64,000 nt of DNA from Amorphoplanes friuliensis DSM 7358 (lineage in GTDB: Bacteria > Actinomycetota > Actinomycetes > Mycobacteriales > Micromonosporaceae). Position numbers and translations under genes: made by a program. Location of the stretch: contig NC_022657.1 of the NCBI RefSeq assembly GCF_000494755.1, positions 1,251,501-1,315,500 on the forward strand, given 5' to 3'. Under the pieces are notes generated by a model. That model worked only from the letters and a program-made list of their open reading frames with translations, made no database searches and had not been told where the DNA came from. Positions 29,568-39,052 of the stretch are shown one piece after another. Position 1 is the first letter of the stretch, and each line of letters starts with the position of its first letter.

Positions 29568-29990
29568 ATGACGATGAGTGCTGAGCGGGCCGCCGAGATT
29601 TTTGCCGAGCGGCTTGCGACCCAGACCGATGTGGCTGACGTGCAGGCTGCGCTGACTGCGGCCGTACCCGGGTTTGTGCTGGTGGATTCTCGCTCCGACG
29701 CCGCGTGGGCTCAGGGGCACGTGCCCGGCGCGCTGCATCTGCCGACCGCGGAGATCGCCGAGAGGGCGGCCGAGGTGCTGGATCCGGCGGTGCCGGTCGT
29801 GACCTACTGCTGGGGGCCCGGGTGCAACGGCGCGACCCGGGCGGCGCTCGCGCTGTCGATCCAGGGGTACGCCGTACGCGAGATGATCGGCGGAGTCGAG
29901 TACTGGATCCGCGAGGGATTCCCGCTGCGGACGGCCGGTGGGGACGTGGCGCGGGAGGCCGATCCGCTGGTTGTCGCTTGTGGGTGCTGA
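29568..29990 (+). CDS. Rhodanese-like sulfurtransferase
   Basis: 140 residues with one rhodanese domain. The active-site loop is VVTYCWGPGCNGATRA, the persulfide-forming Cys being the one in TYC, and the CDC25-like segment LVDSRSDAAWAQGHVPGALH is intact. It transfers sulfane sulfur to a nucleophile. Start ATG 29568 was preferred over TTG 29562; ATG 29574 is also possible. It is divergent from an Lrp regulator. Confidence 0.9.
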   Translation: MTMSAERAAEIFAERLATQTDVADVQAALTAAVPGFVLVDSRSDAAWAQGHVPGALHLPTAEIAERAAEVLDPAVPVVTYCWGPGCNGATRAALALSIQGYAVREMIGGVEYWIREGFPLRTAGGDVAREADPLVVACGC

Positions 29991-30013
29991 GGGCGCCAAA
30001 AGCCTTCCGGTAG

Positions 30014-30041
30014 CGTCCCCCGCGGTGTAATACGGGGGACG
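30014..30041 (+). promoter_or_regulatory. Perfect 9-bp hairpin in the leader of the DUF6912-like gene
   Basis: CGTCCCCCG (30014-30022) and CGGGGGACG (30033-30041) with a 10-nt loop. It lies 23 nt after the rhodanese stop and 19 nt before the next GTG, so it may terminate one gene or shape the leader of the other. Confidence 0.45.
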
Positions 30042-30059
30042 TCAATCGCAGGGGGAAGA

Positions 30060-30569
30060 GTGCCGATCACCGATCTGGTCCGGGTCTACGTGCCGGCGAC
30101 CGTTCCGATGCTGGCCGAGATGCGCACGACCGGGCAGCTCGGCGCGGGTCCGGTGGTGGCACACGCCGTCACCCCGGCGCTGCGCGAGTGGTACGCCGAA
30201 GGCGACGAGGAGGAGCTGGAGTACGTCGCCTTCACCCGCGCCGCCCAGGCCGCGCTGCAGCTGCTGCGCCACGACCCCAAGGCTCCGCGCCGCCGGGTTG
30301 TCGTCTCGGCCGATGTCGCGTCGACCGCCCTGGTGCGGGAGGACGTCGAGCTGGGTTCGAGCACCGTGCGCCTGCCGCAGCCGATCTCCCTGAAGGAGGT
30401 CGCGTCGATCCACCTCGACGGCCTGTCCGCGGCGGCGGAGATCGGCGCCGCGGCCGACGTGGTCGAAGAAGCCCTCGCGGGCGACCCGGACGCGCAGTTC
30501 ACGGTGGACGGCGCCGAGGATCACGAGCTCGAGTGGTACGCGGTCACGGAGCTGGACGAGTTGCTGTAG
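30060..30569 (+). CDS. DUF6912-like conserved actinobacterial protein
   Basis: 169 residues, acidic. It begins [14 protein letters not shown] and contains [20 protein letters not shown], both typical of a small actinobacterial family of unknown function. No catalytic motif, signal peptide or membrane segment is seen. The GTG start has GGGGGAAG directly before it. The 3' end overlaps the convergent membrane-protein gene by 26 nt. Confidence 0.75.
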   Translation: MPITDLVRVYVPATVPMLAEMRTTGQLGAGPVVAHAVTPALREWYAEGDEEELEYVAFTRAAQAALQLLRHDPKAPRRRVVVSADVASTALVREDVELGSSTVRLPQPISLKEVASIHLDGLSAAAEIGAAADVVEEALAGDPDAQFTVDGAEDHELEWYAVTELDELL

Positions 30570-31575
30570 AAGGCTCGTCGGCCCGTGCCTCCTGCTCGAT
30601 CGCGTCCGGATCGACCGGAGGGGAAGCCGGAGCCGGGGCGGGAGCGGGGGCGGCCGCGGGTGAGCCCATCGTGCGGCCCACCGCGATCATGCCGGTGAAC
30701 GCGCCCACGAAGAGGACGATCAGGCCGTTGTTGAGCCGGGAGCCGCTGAGCATCTGCTGGACGGTCAGCTCGAGCTCGCTGACCTTGCCGGCCAGCTCCA
30801 GCACCCGGGAGCCCGCCGTCCGCGTCAGCGCCTCACCGACGATCAGCAGCAGGCCCGGGCCGGCACCGGCGAGCGCGTAGAACGGCCAGCGCACGTCGGA
30901 GCCGCTGCGGCGGCGGGCGCGGCGCAGCACCCGGTAGGCCACGACGGCCCCGGCCACGCCGCTGAGCACCGACTGGAGCAGCGCGAACCAGCTCGCCGCG
31001 CCGGTCTGCGACGCGGCGGTGTCGCCGGAGCCGAGGGCGGACAGCAGCGGGTCCTGCAGGTAGTTGAGCACGAAGCCGACGACGAACACCGCGACCGCGC
31101 CCCAGCACACCGCCGCGATGACCCGGGGATAGCGCAGGCCCGCGAGGGCGCCGCCGATCGTGGCCGCGGCGGCGACGGTGCCGCCGACCACGGCGTACAG
31201 CCAGCCCTCGGTGTTGATCGTGATGATCGAGAGGGCGCCCAGCGCGCCGAGGCCCAGCCCCGCGCCGGTTGCGATGATGAAGCGGACCGTGACGCCGGGA
31301 GTGCGGCCTCCGCGGGTCAGGAAGGCCAGGACGGCGAGCGCGACGGCCGCGCCCGCGACGAGGCTGGCGGAGATCGCGCCGGGCAGGGCGTACGCCGTGG
31401 AGGTGACCTCCATCTCGACGTCCGCGCGGCCGGTGATCGTGGCCCGGGCGGACCACAGCATCGCGGCCATCCAGACGACGCCGACAGCGGCCAGCAGGAT
31501 GCCGTTGGAAGGTGCCCGTTCCGCGCCCTCCTGAGCGCTCTCGGCCGCCTCGACCTCGCTGTCCACCTCACTCAT
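30544..31575 (-). CDS. Conserved multi-pass membrane protein, unknown function
   Basis: 343 residues. An acidic N-terminus (~25 residues) is followed by about seven or eight hydrophobic helices (for example [51 protein letters not shown]). A helical segment near 290-310 precedes the last helix. The tail is Ala/Pro-rich ([14 protein letters not shown]). No transport motif is recognised. ATG at 31575 was chosen because the upstream extension is antisense to another frame. Confidence 0.8.
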   Translation of the reverse strand: MSEVDSEVEAAESAQEGAERAPSNGILLAAVGVVWMAAMLWSARATITGRADVEMEVTSTAYALPGAISASLVAGAAVALAVLAFLTRGGRTPGVTVRFIIATGAGLGLGALGALSIITINTEGWLYAVVGGTVAAAATIGGALAGLRYPRVIAAVCWGAVAVFVVGFVLNYLQDPLLSALGSGDTAASQTGAASWFALLQSVLSGVAGAVVAYRVLRRARRRSGSDVRWPFYALAGAGPGLLLIVGEALTRTAGSRVLELAGKVSELELTVQQMLSGSRLNNGLIVLFVGAFTGMIAVGRTMGSPAAAPAPAPAPASPPVDPDAIEQEARADEPSTATRPAP

Positions 31576-31700
31576 GCGCCTCAGGGTACGCGGGCCCGCA
31601 GCGCCTCCTGACGCCCCCGGAGAGGCGTTTGCTGCGTGCGAGGATGGAACGCGACACACGATGTCAGGACACAAGCACCCACGAGGTCGAGGAGTACGTG

Positions 31701-33329
31701 ATGGACGCCCTGCTTGCCGTGCCGGAGCCCCGGAACGAGCCGGTCCGCAGTTATGCCCCCGGCAGCCCCGAACGGGCTTCGCTGCAGGCGCGGCTCGATG
31801 CCATGGCCGGCGAGCGGCTGGACCTGACGATGACGATCGACGGCACCCGGACCATGGGTGGCGGGAACACGATCGACGTCGTTCAGCCGCACAAGCACAG
31901 CCACGTGCTCGGTGTCACCGGCAACGCCACTCACGCGGACGCCACGGCGGCCGTGGCGGCGGCCAAGCGGGCCGCTCCGGGCTGGCGTGCCCTGCCGTTC
32001 AGCGAGCGCGCCGCGGTCTTCCTGCGGGCCGCCGAGCTGCTCGCCGGTGGCTGGCGTGACACCCTCAACGCCGCGACGATCCTGGGCCAGTCGAAGTCCG
32101 TCTACCAGGCGGAGATCGACGCGGCCTGCGAGCTGATCGACTTCCTGCGCTTCAACGCCGCGTTCGGCGAGAAGATCCTCGGCGAGCAGCCGCAGTCGTC
32201 GCCCGGCGTGTGGAACCGCTTCGACCACCGCCCGCTCGAGGGTTTCGTCTACGCGATCACGCCGTTCAACTTCACCGCCATCGCCGGCAACCTCCCGTCG
32301 GCGCCCGCCCTGATGGGCAACACGGTGGTCTGGAAGCCGTCGCCGACCCAGCAGCTGTCGGCGCACTTCACGATGCGGCTCTTCGAGGCCGCGGGTCTGC
32401 CGCCCGGCGTCATCAACATGGTCACCGGTGACGGGCTGGCTGTGTCCGACGTGGTGCTGGCCGATCCCGACCTCGCGGGCATCCACTTCACCGGCTCCAC
32501 GGCGACCTTCCGGCACCTGTGGCGTGAGGTCGGGTCGAACATCGACCGCTACAAGGCGTACCCGCGGCTCGTGGGGGAGACCGGCGGCAAGGACTTCGTC
32601 TTTGCGCACGCCAGCGCCGACGTGGACATGCTGCACACCGCGCTGATCCGCGGCGCCTACGAGTACCAGGGTCAGAAGTGCTCGGCGGCGTCCCGGGCCT
32701 ACGTGCCGCGTTCCATCTGGGAGGGCGGCCTGCGTGACCGGCTCGCGGCCTCCGTCTCCTCGATCCGGTACGGCGATGTGACCGATCTGTCGACCTTCGG
32801 CGGCGCCGTGATCGACGGACGGGCGTTCGCGAAGCACGCCTCGGCTCTCGACCGGATCAAGAACAGCGCCTCGTGCACCGTGCTGGCCGGCGGGACGGCC
32901 GACGACAGCGAGGGCTTCTTCGTCGCGCCGACGCTCGTGGAGTCGACCGACCCGGCACACGAGATCTTCACGACCGAGTACTTCGGTCCGATCCTCGGCG
33001 TCCACGTCTACGAGGACGGTGCTTTCGAGACCGCGGTGGCCCAGGCCGAGGCCGTTTCCCCGTACGCGCTGACGGGCTCCATCTTCGCCACCGACCGCAC
33101 AGTGGTGGATTGGGCGGCCGGAGCCCTGCGCAACGCGGCCGGCAACTTCTACATCAACGACAAGCCGACCGGTGCGGTCGTCGGGCAGCAGCCCTTCGGC
33201 GGTGCCCGCGGCAGTGGCACGAACGACAAGGCCGGCTCGGTGCTGAACCTCCACCGGTGGGTCTCGCCGCGGACCATCAAGGAAACGTTCGAGGCGCCGA
33301 CCGACTGGCGCTATCCCCACATGGGATGA
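31701..33329 (+). CDS. pruA: 1-Pyrroline-5-carboxylate dehydrogenase
   Basis: A 542-residue member of the aldehyde dehydrogenase superfamily that oxidises glutamate semialdehyde to glutamate in proline degradation. The catalytic cysteine is in YQGQKCSAASRAYVP and the general-base glutamate in RLVGETGGKD. The AITPFNFTAIAGNLP segment is typical of P5CDH. The start ATG 31701 has GAGGAG upstream at 31689-31694. No putA proline dehydrogenase gene lies nearby. A T-rich terminator follows. Confidence 0.94.
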   Translation: MDALLAVPEPRNEPVRSYAPGSPERASLQARLDAMAGERLDLTMTIDGTRTMGGGNTIDVVQPHKHSHVLGVTGNATHADATAAVAAAKRAAPGWRALPFSERAAVFLRAAELLAGGWRDTLNAATILGQSKSVYQAEIDAACELIDFLRFNAAFGEKILGEQPQSSPGVWNRFDHRPLEGFVYAITPFNFTAIAGNLPSAPALMGNTVVWKPSPTQQLSAHFTMRLFEAAGLPPGVINMVTGDGLAVSDVVLADPDLAGIHFTGSTATFRHLWREVGSNIDRYKAYPRLVGETGGKDFVFAHASADVDMLHTALIRGAYEYQGQKCSAASRAYVPRSIWEGGLRDRLAASVSSIRYGDVTDLSTFGGAVIDGRAFAKHASALDRIKNSASCTVLAGGTADDSEGFFVAPTLVESTDPAHEIFTTEYFGPILGVHVYEDGAFETAVAQAEAVSPYALTGSIFATDRTVVDWAAGALRNAAGNFYINDKPTGAVVGQQPFGGARGSGTNDKAGSVLNLHRWVSPRTIKETFEAPTDWRYPHMG

Positions 33330-33340
33330 TTGTCCTCTTT

Positions 33341-33381
33341 GTGGGCCGTTGCGTGTTCTTCACGTGGCGGCCCACGTTTTT
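33341..33381 (+). terminator. Rho-independent terminator of pruA
   Basis: GTGGGCCG (33341-33348) pairs with CGGCCCAC (33368-33375), followed by GTTTTT. Confidence 0.85.
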
Positions 33382-33468
33382 GTGCCCGGGGGCCGCGGCC
33401 TTTGGAAGGGTTGCCGACCTACAGCGCCGTCTGACCGTTTTCGTGAACCATTTTACCGCGCGAGATCG

Positions 33469-33540
33469 CTCCACAAGGGCAAAACGCCCGGTCACGACCC
33501 TCGTGGTCGGACTGTCTGTGCGGGACAGTCGCTTGTGGAG
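33469..33540 (+). ncRNA. Possible four-way-junction RNA or operator before padR
   Basis: A 72-nt segment closed by a perfect 9-bp stem (CTCCACAAG/CTTGTGGAG). Inside are three hairpins: GGC/GCC, a 7-bp stem CGGTCAC/GTGGTCG with two G-U pairs, and ACTGTC/GACAGT. It resembles a cloverleaf in outline but lacks the tRNA T-loop and anticodon features. It ends 65 nt before the padR start, so it could also be a DNA operator. Confidence 0.35.
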
Positions 33541-33605
33541 ACGCAAATTGGGCGGATCGGGCGAAATCCTGGACGCCGGGACGACAAAGTGGCAGCTTAG
33601 AAGGC

Positions 33606-34121
33606 ATGCCCGACTCTCAAATCAATCCCACGGCTGCCGCCCTTCTGGGCCTGCTCCACGAGGGCCCGATGACCGGTGGACAGCTCATGGCGGCTGCCGA
33701 ACGCCGCCTCGGGCCGTACTGGTCGATGACGCGGAGCCAGGTCTACCGCGAACTCCCGGTGCTCGCCGAGATGGGCTTCGTCCGCCTCGGCAAGCCCGGA
33801 CCGCGGTCCAGCCAGCCCTACGCCATCACCGCCAGCGGCAAGCGCGCCTTCAGCCGCTGGCTGGCCGAGTCCCCGGGTCGTGACGCGATCCGTAACCCGG
33901 TCGCCCTGCGGGTCGCCTTCGGCAGCCAGCATTCCGGCAATCAGCTCAAGACGCTCTACACGGGCGCCAACGAGTACCACTCCGAGGCTCTCGCCATGGC
34001 GCGCGAGCAGGCCAAGGAAGCGAAGAAGGCCGGCGACGCCTACGGTGCGGCCGCCCTCGAGTTCGCTGTGGCGTACCACAAAGCAGCCCTGAGCTGGCTC
34101 AAGGTTGCTCCCGCCGAGTAA
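33606..34121 (+). CDS. PadR family transcriptional regulator
   Basis: 171 residues. The PadR winged helix (~8-85) is clear: AALLGLLHEGPMTGGQLM, then SQVYRELPVLAEMGFV and YAITASGKRAF. A C-terminal helical dimerisation domain (~100-165) places it with the VirR/Vtr-like longer PadR proteins. PadR regulators repress detoxification or transporter genes upon ligand binding. No target lies immediately beside it. AGAAGG precedes the ATG. Confidence 0.9.
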   Translation: MPDSQINPTAAALLGLLHEGPMTGGQLMAAAERRLGPYWSMTRSQVYRELPVLAEMGFVRLGKPGPRSSQPYAITASGKRAFSRWLAESPGRDAIRNPVALRVAFGSQHSGNQLKTLYTGANEYHSEALAMAREQAKEAKKAGDAYGAAALEFAVAYHKAALSWLKVAPAE

Positions 34122-34142
34122 TCACCGAAGCACGAACTACCG

Positions 34143-34172
34143 GCCGCCCGGCCGGTTGACCGGCCGGGCGGC
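34143..34172 (+). terminator. Hairpin between padR and prfB
   Basis: Perfect 13-bp stem GCCGCCCGGCCGG / CCGGCCGGGCGGC with a TTGA loop. It ends 15 nt before the prfB GTG, so it may also affect prfB leader structure. Confidence 0.75.
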
Positions 34173-34187
34173 GTATTCTCGACAGTC

Positions 34188-35303
34188 GTGAGTGCAGCCG
34201 ACTTCCCTGAACAGCTCAAAGCCCTCGACGCCACCCTCCGCAACATCGAGAACGTCCTCGACGTGGACAAGCTGCGTCGTGACCGGGCGGTGCTCGAGGA
34301 GCAGGCCTCCGCCCCCGACCTGTGGGACGACCAGGCCCGGGCCCAGGAGGTCAACTCCCGGCTCTCGTACCTGACCGGTGAGATCCACCGGATGGAGAAG
34401 CTCCGGCAGCGCATCGACGATGCCGAGCTGCTCCTCGAGATGGCCCAGGACGCCGACGACGAGGGTTCCATCGCCGAGGTCGGCGACGAGCTCGTCTCCC
34501 TGACCAAGGCCGTCGAGGAGATGGAGGTTCGTACCCTCCTGTCCGGCGAGTACGACTCCCGCGAGGCCGTCGTGGCCATCCGTGCGGGTGCCGGTGGTGT
34601 CGACGCCGCCGACTTCGCCGAGATGCTGATGCGGATGTACCTGCGCTGGGCCGAGCGCCACGGTTACCCGACCGAGGTCTACGAGACCTCGTACGCCGAG
34701 GAGGCGGGCCTCAAGTCCGCGACCTTCGCCGTCAAGGTGCCGTACGCGTACGGGACGCTCAGCGTCGAGTCCGGCACGCACCGTCTGGTGCGGATCAGCC
34801 CGTTCGACAACCAGGGCCGCCGGCAGACGAGCTTCGCCGGTGTCGAGGTGATGCCGGTTGTCGAGCAGACGGACCATATCGACATTCCGGACAACGAGCT
34901 GCGGGTGGACGTCTACCGTTCGTCCGGGCCTGGTGGACAGAGCGTTAACACGACCGACTCGGCTGTGCGCCTCACGCACATTCCGACGGGCATCGTCGTG
35001 ACGTGTCAGAACGAAAAATCCCAGCTTCAGAACAAGGCCTCCGCGATGCGGGTGCTCCAGGCGCGACTGCTCGAACGCAAGCGTCAGGAGGAGGAGGCGA
35101 AGATGGCCGGCCTCAAGCAGGACACCACCGGATCGTGGGGCGACCAGATGCGCAGCTACGTCCTCCACCCGTACCAGATGGTCAAGGATCTGCGTACTGA
35201 GCAGGAGACGGGCAACCCTTCGTCGGTGTTCGACGGTGAGCTCGACGAGTTCATCGAGGCGGGCATCCGGTGGCGCAAGCAGACCCAGATCGCGGCGGGC
35301 TAG
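34188..35303 (+). CDS. prfB: Peptide chain release factor 2
   Basis: A 371-residue class I release factor that ends translation at UGA and UAA. The catalytic GGQ lies in [16 protein letters not shown] (~residue 246). The codon-reading SPF tripeptide in [11 protein letters not shown] identifies RF2 rather than RF1. There is no in-frame TGA or CTTTGA slippery site near codon 25, so RF2 is made without the programmed frameshift that autoregulates many bacterial prfB genes. GTG start, with no strong ribosome site. Confidence 0.96.
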   Translation: MSAADFPEQLKALDATLRNIENVLDVDKLRRDRAVLEEQASAPDLWDDQARAQEVNSRLSYLTGEIHRMEKLRQRIDDAELLLEMAQDADDEGSIAEVGDELVSLTKAVEEMEVRTLLSGEYDSREAVVAIRAGAGGVDAADFAEMLMRMYLRWAERHGYPTEVYETSYAEEAGLKSATFAVKVPYAYGTLSVESGTHRLVRISPFDNQGRRQTSFAGVEVMPVVEQTDHIDIPDNELRVDVYRSSGPGGQSVNTTDSAVRLTHIPTGIVVTCQNEKSQLQNKASAMRVLQARLLERKRQEEEAKMAGLKQDTTGSWGDQMRSYVLHPYQMVKDLRTEQETGNPSSVFDGELDEFIEAGIRWRKQTQIAAG

Positions 35304-35312
35304 GGGTGCGAC

Positions 35313-35342
35313 ACGCCGCCTGACCGTTCGTTCAGGCGGCGT
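35313..35342 (+). terminator. Hairpin terminator after prfB
   Basis: Perfect 11-bp stem ACGCCGCCTGA / TCAGGCGGCGT with an 8-nt loop, 10 nt after the prfB stop. No T-tract. Confidence 0.75.
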
Positions 35343-35464
35343 CCGCCGGACCGGTGAACCCGGCCGTCCGCGCGGGGGAGGTCCACGACGTCCGCATCAT
35401 CTGTGCCAAAATCCAGCGACCGCCGGGGTTGGCGTTTTCGTTACACCGCGTAGACTCTCGACCC

Positions 35465-36145
35465 GTGATTCAGCTTGAGAACGTGACTAAGACGTATCCA
35501 AAGGCGTCTCGGCCGTCGCTGGACGATGTCAGCGTCGGAATCGAGAAGGGTGAGTTCGTCTTCTTCATCGGCCCTTCGGGTTCCGGCAAGTCGACGATCA
35601 TCAAGCTTCTGCTGCACGAGGTGGCCCCCTCGCGCGGCAAAGTGGTGGTTAACGCCAAGGACGTCACCACCATGCGGTCGTGGAAGATCCCGCACTTCCG
35701 CCGCTCGATCGGCTGTGTGTTCCAGGACTTCCGCCTGCTGCCCAACCGCACCGCGTACGAGAACGTGGCGTTCGCCCTCGAGGTGATCGGCAAGACCAAG
35801 GCCGTCGCCCGCCGGGTGGTGCCCGAGGTTCTCGAGCTGGTCGGCCTCGGTGGCAAGGAGCACCGCTACCCGCACGAGCTGTCGGGTGGTGAGCAGCAGC
35901 GTGTCGCCGTGGCCCGGGCGTTCGTCAACCGGCCGCTGATCCTGCTGGCCGACGAGCCCACCGGTAACCTCGACCCCGACACCTCCATCGAGATCATGCG
36001 GCTGCTGGACCGGATCAACCGGACCGGCACGACGGTCGTGATGGTCACCCACGACTCCAACATCGTCAACCAGATGCGCCGACGGGTCATCGAGATCGAG
36101 AGCGGACGGATCGTCCGCGACCAGGCCCGCGGCGTCTACGGCTGA
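35465..36145 (+). CDS. ftsE: Cell division ATP-binding protein FtsE
   Basis: A 226-residue ABC ATPase: Walker [11 protein letters not shown]-loop FQDF, signature [14 protein letters not shown], Walker B LLADEP and switch His VTHD. With FtsX it forms a complex that activates peptidoglycan hydrolases at the septum. The start is GTG 35465, giving the family N-terminus [14 protein letters not shown]. The longer open frame upstream has no family similarity. Confidence 0.95.
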   Translation: MIQLENVTKTYPKASRPSLDDVSVGIEKGEFVFFIGPSGSGKSTIIKLLLHEVAPSRGKVVVNAKDVTTMRSWKIPHFRRSIGCVFQDFRLLPNRTAYENVAFALEVIGKTKAVARRVVPEVLELVGLGGKEHRYPHELSGGEQQRVAVARAFVNRPLILLADEPTGNLDPDTSIEIMRLLDRINRTGTTVVMVTHDSNIVNQMRRRVIEIESGRIVRDQARGVYG

Positions 36146-36208
36146 CAGCCGGGCCGCGCCCCCCAACTGCTTTTGATGTAAGCCGCGGAGTCCCGGAAGG
36201 AACCCCCG

Positions 36209-37084
36209 ATGCGTTTCAAGTACGTCCTCAACGAGGTGCTGGTCGGCCTGTGGCGAAACGTCACGATGACCATCGCCATGATCATCACCATGTCGGTCTC
36301 CCTGACCATGCTCGGCGCCAGCGTGCTGATGTACATGCAGGTCGACCAGATGAAGAGCTATTACTACGGGGAGATCGAGGTCTCGATCTTCCTTCGTGAG
36401 GACGTCACCGAGGCTCAGCGCGCCGCCATCACCCAGGCGATCGACACCAACGGCCTCGTGCAGAGCAAGACGTACGAGACCCGCGCCCAGGCGTTCGAGA
36501 AGTTCAAGGTGCTCTGGCGCGACTCGCCCGACTTCGTGAAGTCGGTCGGACCGGACAGCTTGCCGGAGTCGTTCCGCGTCAAGCTCAAGGACCCGGAGCA
36601 ATACCAGGCGTTCGCCGAGCAGATCCAGGGCCTTCCGGGCATCCAGGACATCGTCGACCAGCGTGAGTTGCTCGACAAGGTCTTCAAGATCTTCAACGCG
36701 ATCCAGGTGGGAGCTCTGGTTGTCGCGGGCTTCATGGCCTTGGCGGCGCTCCTGCTGGTCGGTAACACGATCCAGGTGGCCGCCTACAGCAAGCGGCGAG
36801 AAGTCGCGGTCATGAAGCTGGTGGGTGCGTCCAACTGGTTCATCCAGGCGCCGTTCGTGCTCGAGGCGGTGGTGGCCGGCCTCATCGGCGCGATCCTCGG
36901 CTTCGTGTTCATCTTCATCGGCAAGGTGGTCCTGCTGGACGGCCGATTGCAGGCCCTGACGAACGTTCTGACCCCGATCCCGGACGGCAACGTGTGGCTG
37001 ATGCTGCCGCTGCTCGCCGGTGTCGGAGCCGGCGTCAGTGCGATCACCGCCTGGATCACCCTGCGGTTCTACCTGAAGGTCTGA
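36209..37084 (+). CDS. ftsX: Cell division protein FtsX
   Basis: 291 residues, four transmembrane helices: ~20-45, then a ~120-residue extracellular loop, then ~170-195, ~215-240 and ~262-285. The MRFKYVLNEVLVGLWRNVTM start and the KRREVAVMKLVGAS segment are typical. It transmits FtsE ATP hydrolysis to an extracellular hydrolase through the large loop. GGAAGGA precedes the ATG at 36196-36202. The coiled-coil M23 gene just downstream is the likely partner. Confidence 0.94.
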   Translation: MRFKYVLNEVLVGLWRNVTMTIAMIITMSVSLTMLGASVLMYMQVDQMKSYYYGEIEVSIFLREDVTEAQRAAITQAIDTNGLVQSKTYETRAQAFEKFKVLWRDSPDFVKSVGPDSLPESFRVKLKDPEQYQAFAEQIQGLPGIQDIVDQRELLDKVFKIFNAIQVGALVVAGFMALAALLLVGNTIQVAAYSKRREVAVMKLVGASNWFIQAPFVLEAVVAGLIGAILGFVFIFIGKVVLLDGRLQALTNVLTPIPDGNVWLMLPLLAGVGAGVSAITAWITLRFYLKV

Positions 37085-37099
37085 CACCTTCCGCTTCCG

Positions 37100-37132
37100 A
37101 TCGCCGCGCATCCCACCGGGGTGCGCGGCGAT
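37100..37132 (+). terminator. Terminator after ftsX
   Basis: Perfect 11-bp stem ATCGCCGCGCA / TGCGCGGCGAT, followed by TGTGGTTTT. Confidence 0.75.
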
Positions 37133-37202
37133 TGTGGTTTTCGGACGGTTAACCGCCCGATCCGGCCAATTGTCACTAATAGTCGGAGTACGGTGACTCT
37201 TC

Positions 37203-38453
37203 GTGGAGTTCTCTCATCGTCGACACAGCCGGATCGCCGTCGTACTGAGCGTGCTCTGCGCCGCGGGGCTGTCACTGGCCGCACCTGGCGCGGCCGTGGC
37301 GGGGCCCGACAACGACGCCAAGCGCGCCGGACGTGCCGTGGAGCGAGCGGAAGCGATCCTCGAACACGCCACCGCCACCGCCCGCAACGCCGCCCGGCGC
37401 CTGGAAACCGCGACCGCCGCGCTGCCGACCGCGCAGAAGAAGGTCGCCACCACCCGCGGCATCGTCGCGGCCGCCTCCGTCGAGGCCGCCACGGCGCGCC
37501 GCAAGGCCGACGCCGCACGAGCGTCCTACGGGAAGGTCGCCGACCGCTTCGAACAGGCCCAGGAACAGGTCGTCGAGGCCCGCGACCGCGTCGACGAGAT
37601 CGCCGCCGCGTCGTACATGGGTGGCAACTTCGCCACGCTGAACGTCCTCGTCGGCGCCCGCGGGCCCCAGGACGCCATGGACCGGCTCGGACTCGTCGAC
37701 CAGGTCATGCAGAAGCAGCAGGAGGGTGTCGACCAGCTGCTCGGGGCGCGGCGCTCCGCGCGTACCGAACAGGACAGGGCCGGACTCGCCAAGCGGGTGG
37801 CCGAAGAGGCCGAGAAGGAAGCGGCCGACAAGCTCGAGGCCGCCAAGGACGCCCAGGTGGCGGCGCGGCGAGCCCGTGCCGCCGTCATCGAGCTCGCGCA
37901 GAGCCGGCGGCAGGCGCTGTCCGTGGCCCGCTCCCAGCGCTCGGCGGTGCTGGCGAAGTACGAGGCCGCCAAGGCCGAGGAAGCCCGCATCCAGGACGCG
38001 CTCCGGAACTGGGACCAGAAGACCGGCGGCAGCACGTACCTCGGCGGCAAGCTGCTGATGCCCGTCCACGGCTGGAAATCCAGCGACTACGGCACCCGGT
38101 ACGACCCGTACTACCGCGTCTGGCAACTCCACGCGGGCACGGACTTCGCCGCCGGTGGAGGCACACCGATCCACGCGGCGGCCAGCGGCCGGATCATCCA
38201 GGCGGGCTGGGCCGGCGGCTACGGCAACTACACGTGCATCAGCCACGGCAAAAAACAGGGCCGGGGCTTCTCCACCTGCTACGGCCACCAGTCCAAGATC
38301 CTCGTCCACGTCGGCGAGTACGTCCGCCGCGGCGAGGTCATCGGACGCGTCGGCACAACGGGCGCCTCGACCGGCTTCCACCTGCACTTCGAGACCCGGT
38401 TCGGCGGCGTCCCCAAGAACCCGCTCAACTATTTACCCGGATGCCTCTGCTGA
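37203..38453 (+). CDS. Secreted coiled-coil M23 peptidase, EnvC-like (putative FtsEX partner)
   Basis: 416 residues: signal peptide (~1-38, cleaved near AVAG), a long Ala/Arg/Glu-rich coiled coil (~45-270), and an M23 LytM domain (~295-410). Zinc ligands are visible in HAGTDFAA (His, Asp) and HLHFE (HxH), so it should be catalytically active, unlike E. coli EnvC. The adjoining ftsEX and the coiled-coil architecture suggest it is the hydrolase gated by FtsX. Many actinobacteria use an NlpC/P60 enzyme here (RipC in mycobacteria). GTG start. Confidence 0.88.
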   Translation: MEFSHRRHSRIAVVLSVLCAAGLSLAAPGAAVAGPDNDAKRAGRAVERAEAILEHATATARNAARRLETATAALPTAQKKVATTRGIVAAASVEAATARRKADAARASYGKVADRFEQAQEQVVEARDRVDEIAAASYMGGNFATLNVLVGARGPQDAMDRLGLVDQVMQKQQEGVDQLLGARRSARTEQDRAGLAKRVAEEAEKEAADKLEAAKDAQVAARRARAAVIELAQSRRQALSVARSQRSAVLAKYEAAKAEEARIQDALRNWDQKTGGSTYLGGKLLMPVHGWKSSDYGTRYDPYYRVWQLHAGTDFAAGGGTPIHAAASGRIIQAGWAGGYGNYTCISHGKKQGRGFSTCYGHQSKILVHVGEYVRRGEVIGRVGTTGASTGFHLHFETRFGGVPKNPLNYLPGCLC

Positions 38454-38477
38454 GCGTCCGCGCGTACCATTGGAGAG

Positions 38478-38504
38478 GTCCGGCCAGACGGCCGGGCCTT
38501 TCTT
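38478..38504 (+). terminator. Terminator between M23 gene and smpB
   Basis: GTCCGGCC / GGCCGGGC stem (one G-U pair), 4-nt loop, then CTTTCTTTT. Confidence 0.8.
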
Positions 38505-38529
38505 TTGCCTTTTTTCCAAGGAGTTCCTG

Positions 38530-39006
38530 ATGCCACGCGAACAGGGGCGCAAGGTCGTGGCCTCGAACCGCAAGGCACGGCACGACTATGCCATCCTCGA
38601 CACCTACGAGGCCGGCATGGTGCTGACCGGCACCGAGGTCAAGTCGCTGCGTCTCGGCCGGTCCTCGCTGGTCGACGCGTTCGGCCACGAGAACAACGGC
38701 GAAATCTTCCTCCACGGGATGCACATCCCGGAATACACCCAGGGCACCTGGACCAACCACGAACCCCGCCGCGTCCGCAAGCTCCTGCTCAAGCGCGACG
38801 AGATCGCCAAACTCATGGGCAAGCTCCGCGACGACGGCGTCACCCTGGTGCCCCTCTCGGTCTATTTCAACAACGGGTACGCCAAAGTCGAACTCGGACT
38901 GGCCAAGGGCAAGAAGGCGTACGACAAGCGCCAGGACCTCGCGAGCCGGGACGCCCAGCGTGAGATCAACAAGGCGATGGGCCGCCGTAGCAAAGGCATG
39001 GACTGA
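38530..39006 (+). CDS. smpB: SsrA-binding protein SmpB
   Basis: 158 residues with the complete SmpB OB-fold: [28 protein letters not shown] and the C-terminal basic tail ([20 protein letters not shown]). It escorts tmRNA to stalled ribosomes, and its tail reads the empty mRNA channel. AAGGAG lies 7 nt before the ATG. The tmRNA gene is ~770 bp downstream, with one unrelated gene between. Confidence 0.97.
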   Translation: MPREQGRKVVASNRKARHDYAILDTYEAGMVLTGTEVKSLRLGRSSLVDAFGHENNGEIFLHGMHIPEYTQGTWTNHEPRRVRKLLLKRDEIAKLMGKLRDDGVTLVPLSVYFNNGYAKVELGLAKGKKAYDKRQDLASRDAQREINKAMGRRSKGMD

Positions 39007-39052
39007 CCGGTAATCTCGCCGCGGCCCACCCGTCGCGCGAAGGGACCGCAGT

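Noticed and set aside
33469..33540. Calling the cloverleaf-like fold a tRNA
   Set aside because: No T-loop consensus, no 7-bp anticodon-loop geometry, and an uninterrupted 9-bp closing stem.
34188..34290. RF2 programmed frameshift site
   Set aside because: No in-frame TGA or CTTTGA in the first 35 codons.
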